Assembly: GCF_947626835.1 (NCBI RefSeq)
Contig: NZ_CANQTS010000013.1
Coordinates: forward strand, 1-61,567
Reading direction: 5' to 3'
DNA: 61,567 nucleotides
From: an uncultured Acinetobacter sp.
Lineage (GTDB): Bacteria > Pseudomonadota > Gammaproteobacteria > Pseudomonadales > Moraxellaceae
A program made the position numbers and the translations under genes. Shown one piece after another: positions 61,567 through 61,567 of the stretch. Below the pieces are notes generated by a model. That model saw only the letters and a list, made by a program, of their open reading frames with translations, ran no database searches and was not told where the DNA came from. Within the stretch, counting starts at the first letter, position 1. Each line of letters starts with the position of its first letter.

Positions 61567-61567
61567 T

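Overview
The window looks like chromosome of an Acinetobacter (Moraxellaceae, Gammaproteobacteria). The evidence is moderately AT-rich DNA, the gene order lepA-lepB-DUF4845-rnc-era-recO-pdxJ-miaE, an ahcY-metF pair behind an SAH riboswitch, sulfate-transport genes ending in cysB, and several small proteins of a kind I associate with Acinetobacter. Species cannot be fixed from sequence reading alone. Almost everything is core metabolism and information processing. The accessory parts are small.

Layout. 1-396: end of an insertion sequence inside a broken tyrosine-recombinase gene, then a terminator. 397-9104: proB and obgE (-), an MFS exporter (+), a long GAPDH, a RarD-type permease and uvrB (-). 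9404-13621: a macro-like protein, a PLP aminotransferase and several small or unknown genes. 13861-14930: tRNA-Asn and a DUF4198 periplasmic protein with a possible Fur site. 14962-22039: nine-gene minus-strand cluster lepA to miaE. 22422-24334: thioesterase and a DegP/MucD protease. 24550-30664: nadB (+), then a deacetylase-like gene, an unknown gene, tmk, mltG and pabC (-). 30836-36322: sulfate uptake genes sbp, a small hydrolase, cysT, cysW, cysA and cysB. 36517-38919: Fur-box-preceded DUF3649, PepSY and DUF3325 membrane genes. 39069-40650: a Sel1-repeat protein and an AT-rich SIR2-like/DUF4917 gene. 40698-43910: SAH riboswitch, ahcY, metF, rsmE. 44478-50140: maeB, cca, epmA, pdxB. 50300-52498: tRNA-Ser and fadH. 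52749-55943: argG, pyrC, rnt. 55964-61566: four identical tRNA-Glu genes interleaved with an iron-type TonB receptor plus a 53-residue membrane protein, and an amino-acid permease.

Themes. Methyl-cycle genes (ahcY, metF) are tied to SAH sensing. Vitamin B6 synthesis is represented twice (pdxJ, pdxB). Three loci carry Fur-like sequences (DUF4198, DUF3649-PepSY-DUF3325, TonB receptor). The points most worth a second look are the lone SIR2-like gene, the TonB receptor with its tiny membrane partner between direct tRNA-Glu repeats, the cca ribosome binding site buried in the maeB terminator, and the interrupted integrase at the left edge. I found no CRISPR array, no rRNA and no clear multi-gene defence island.
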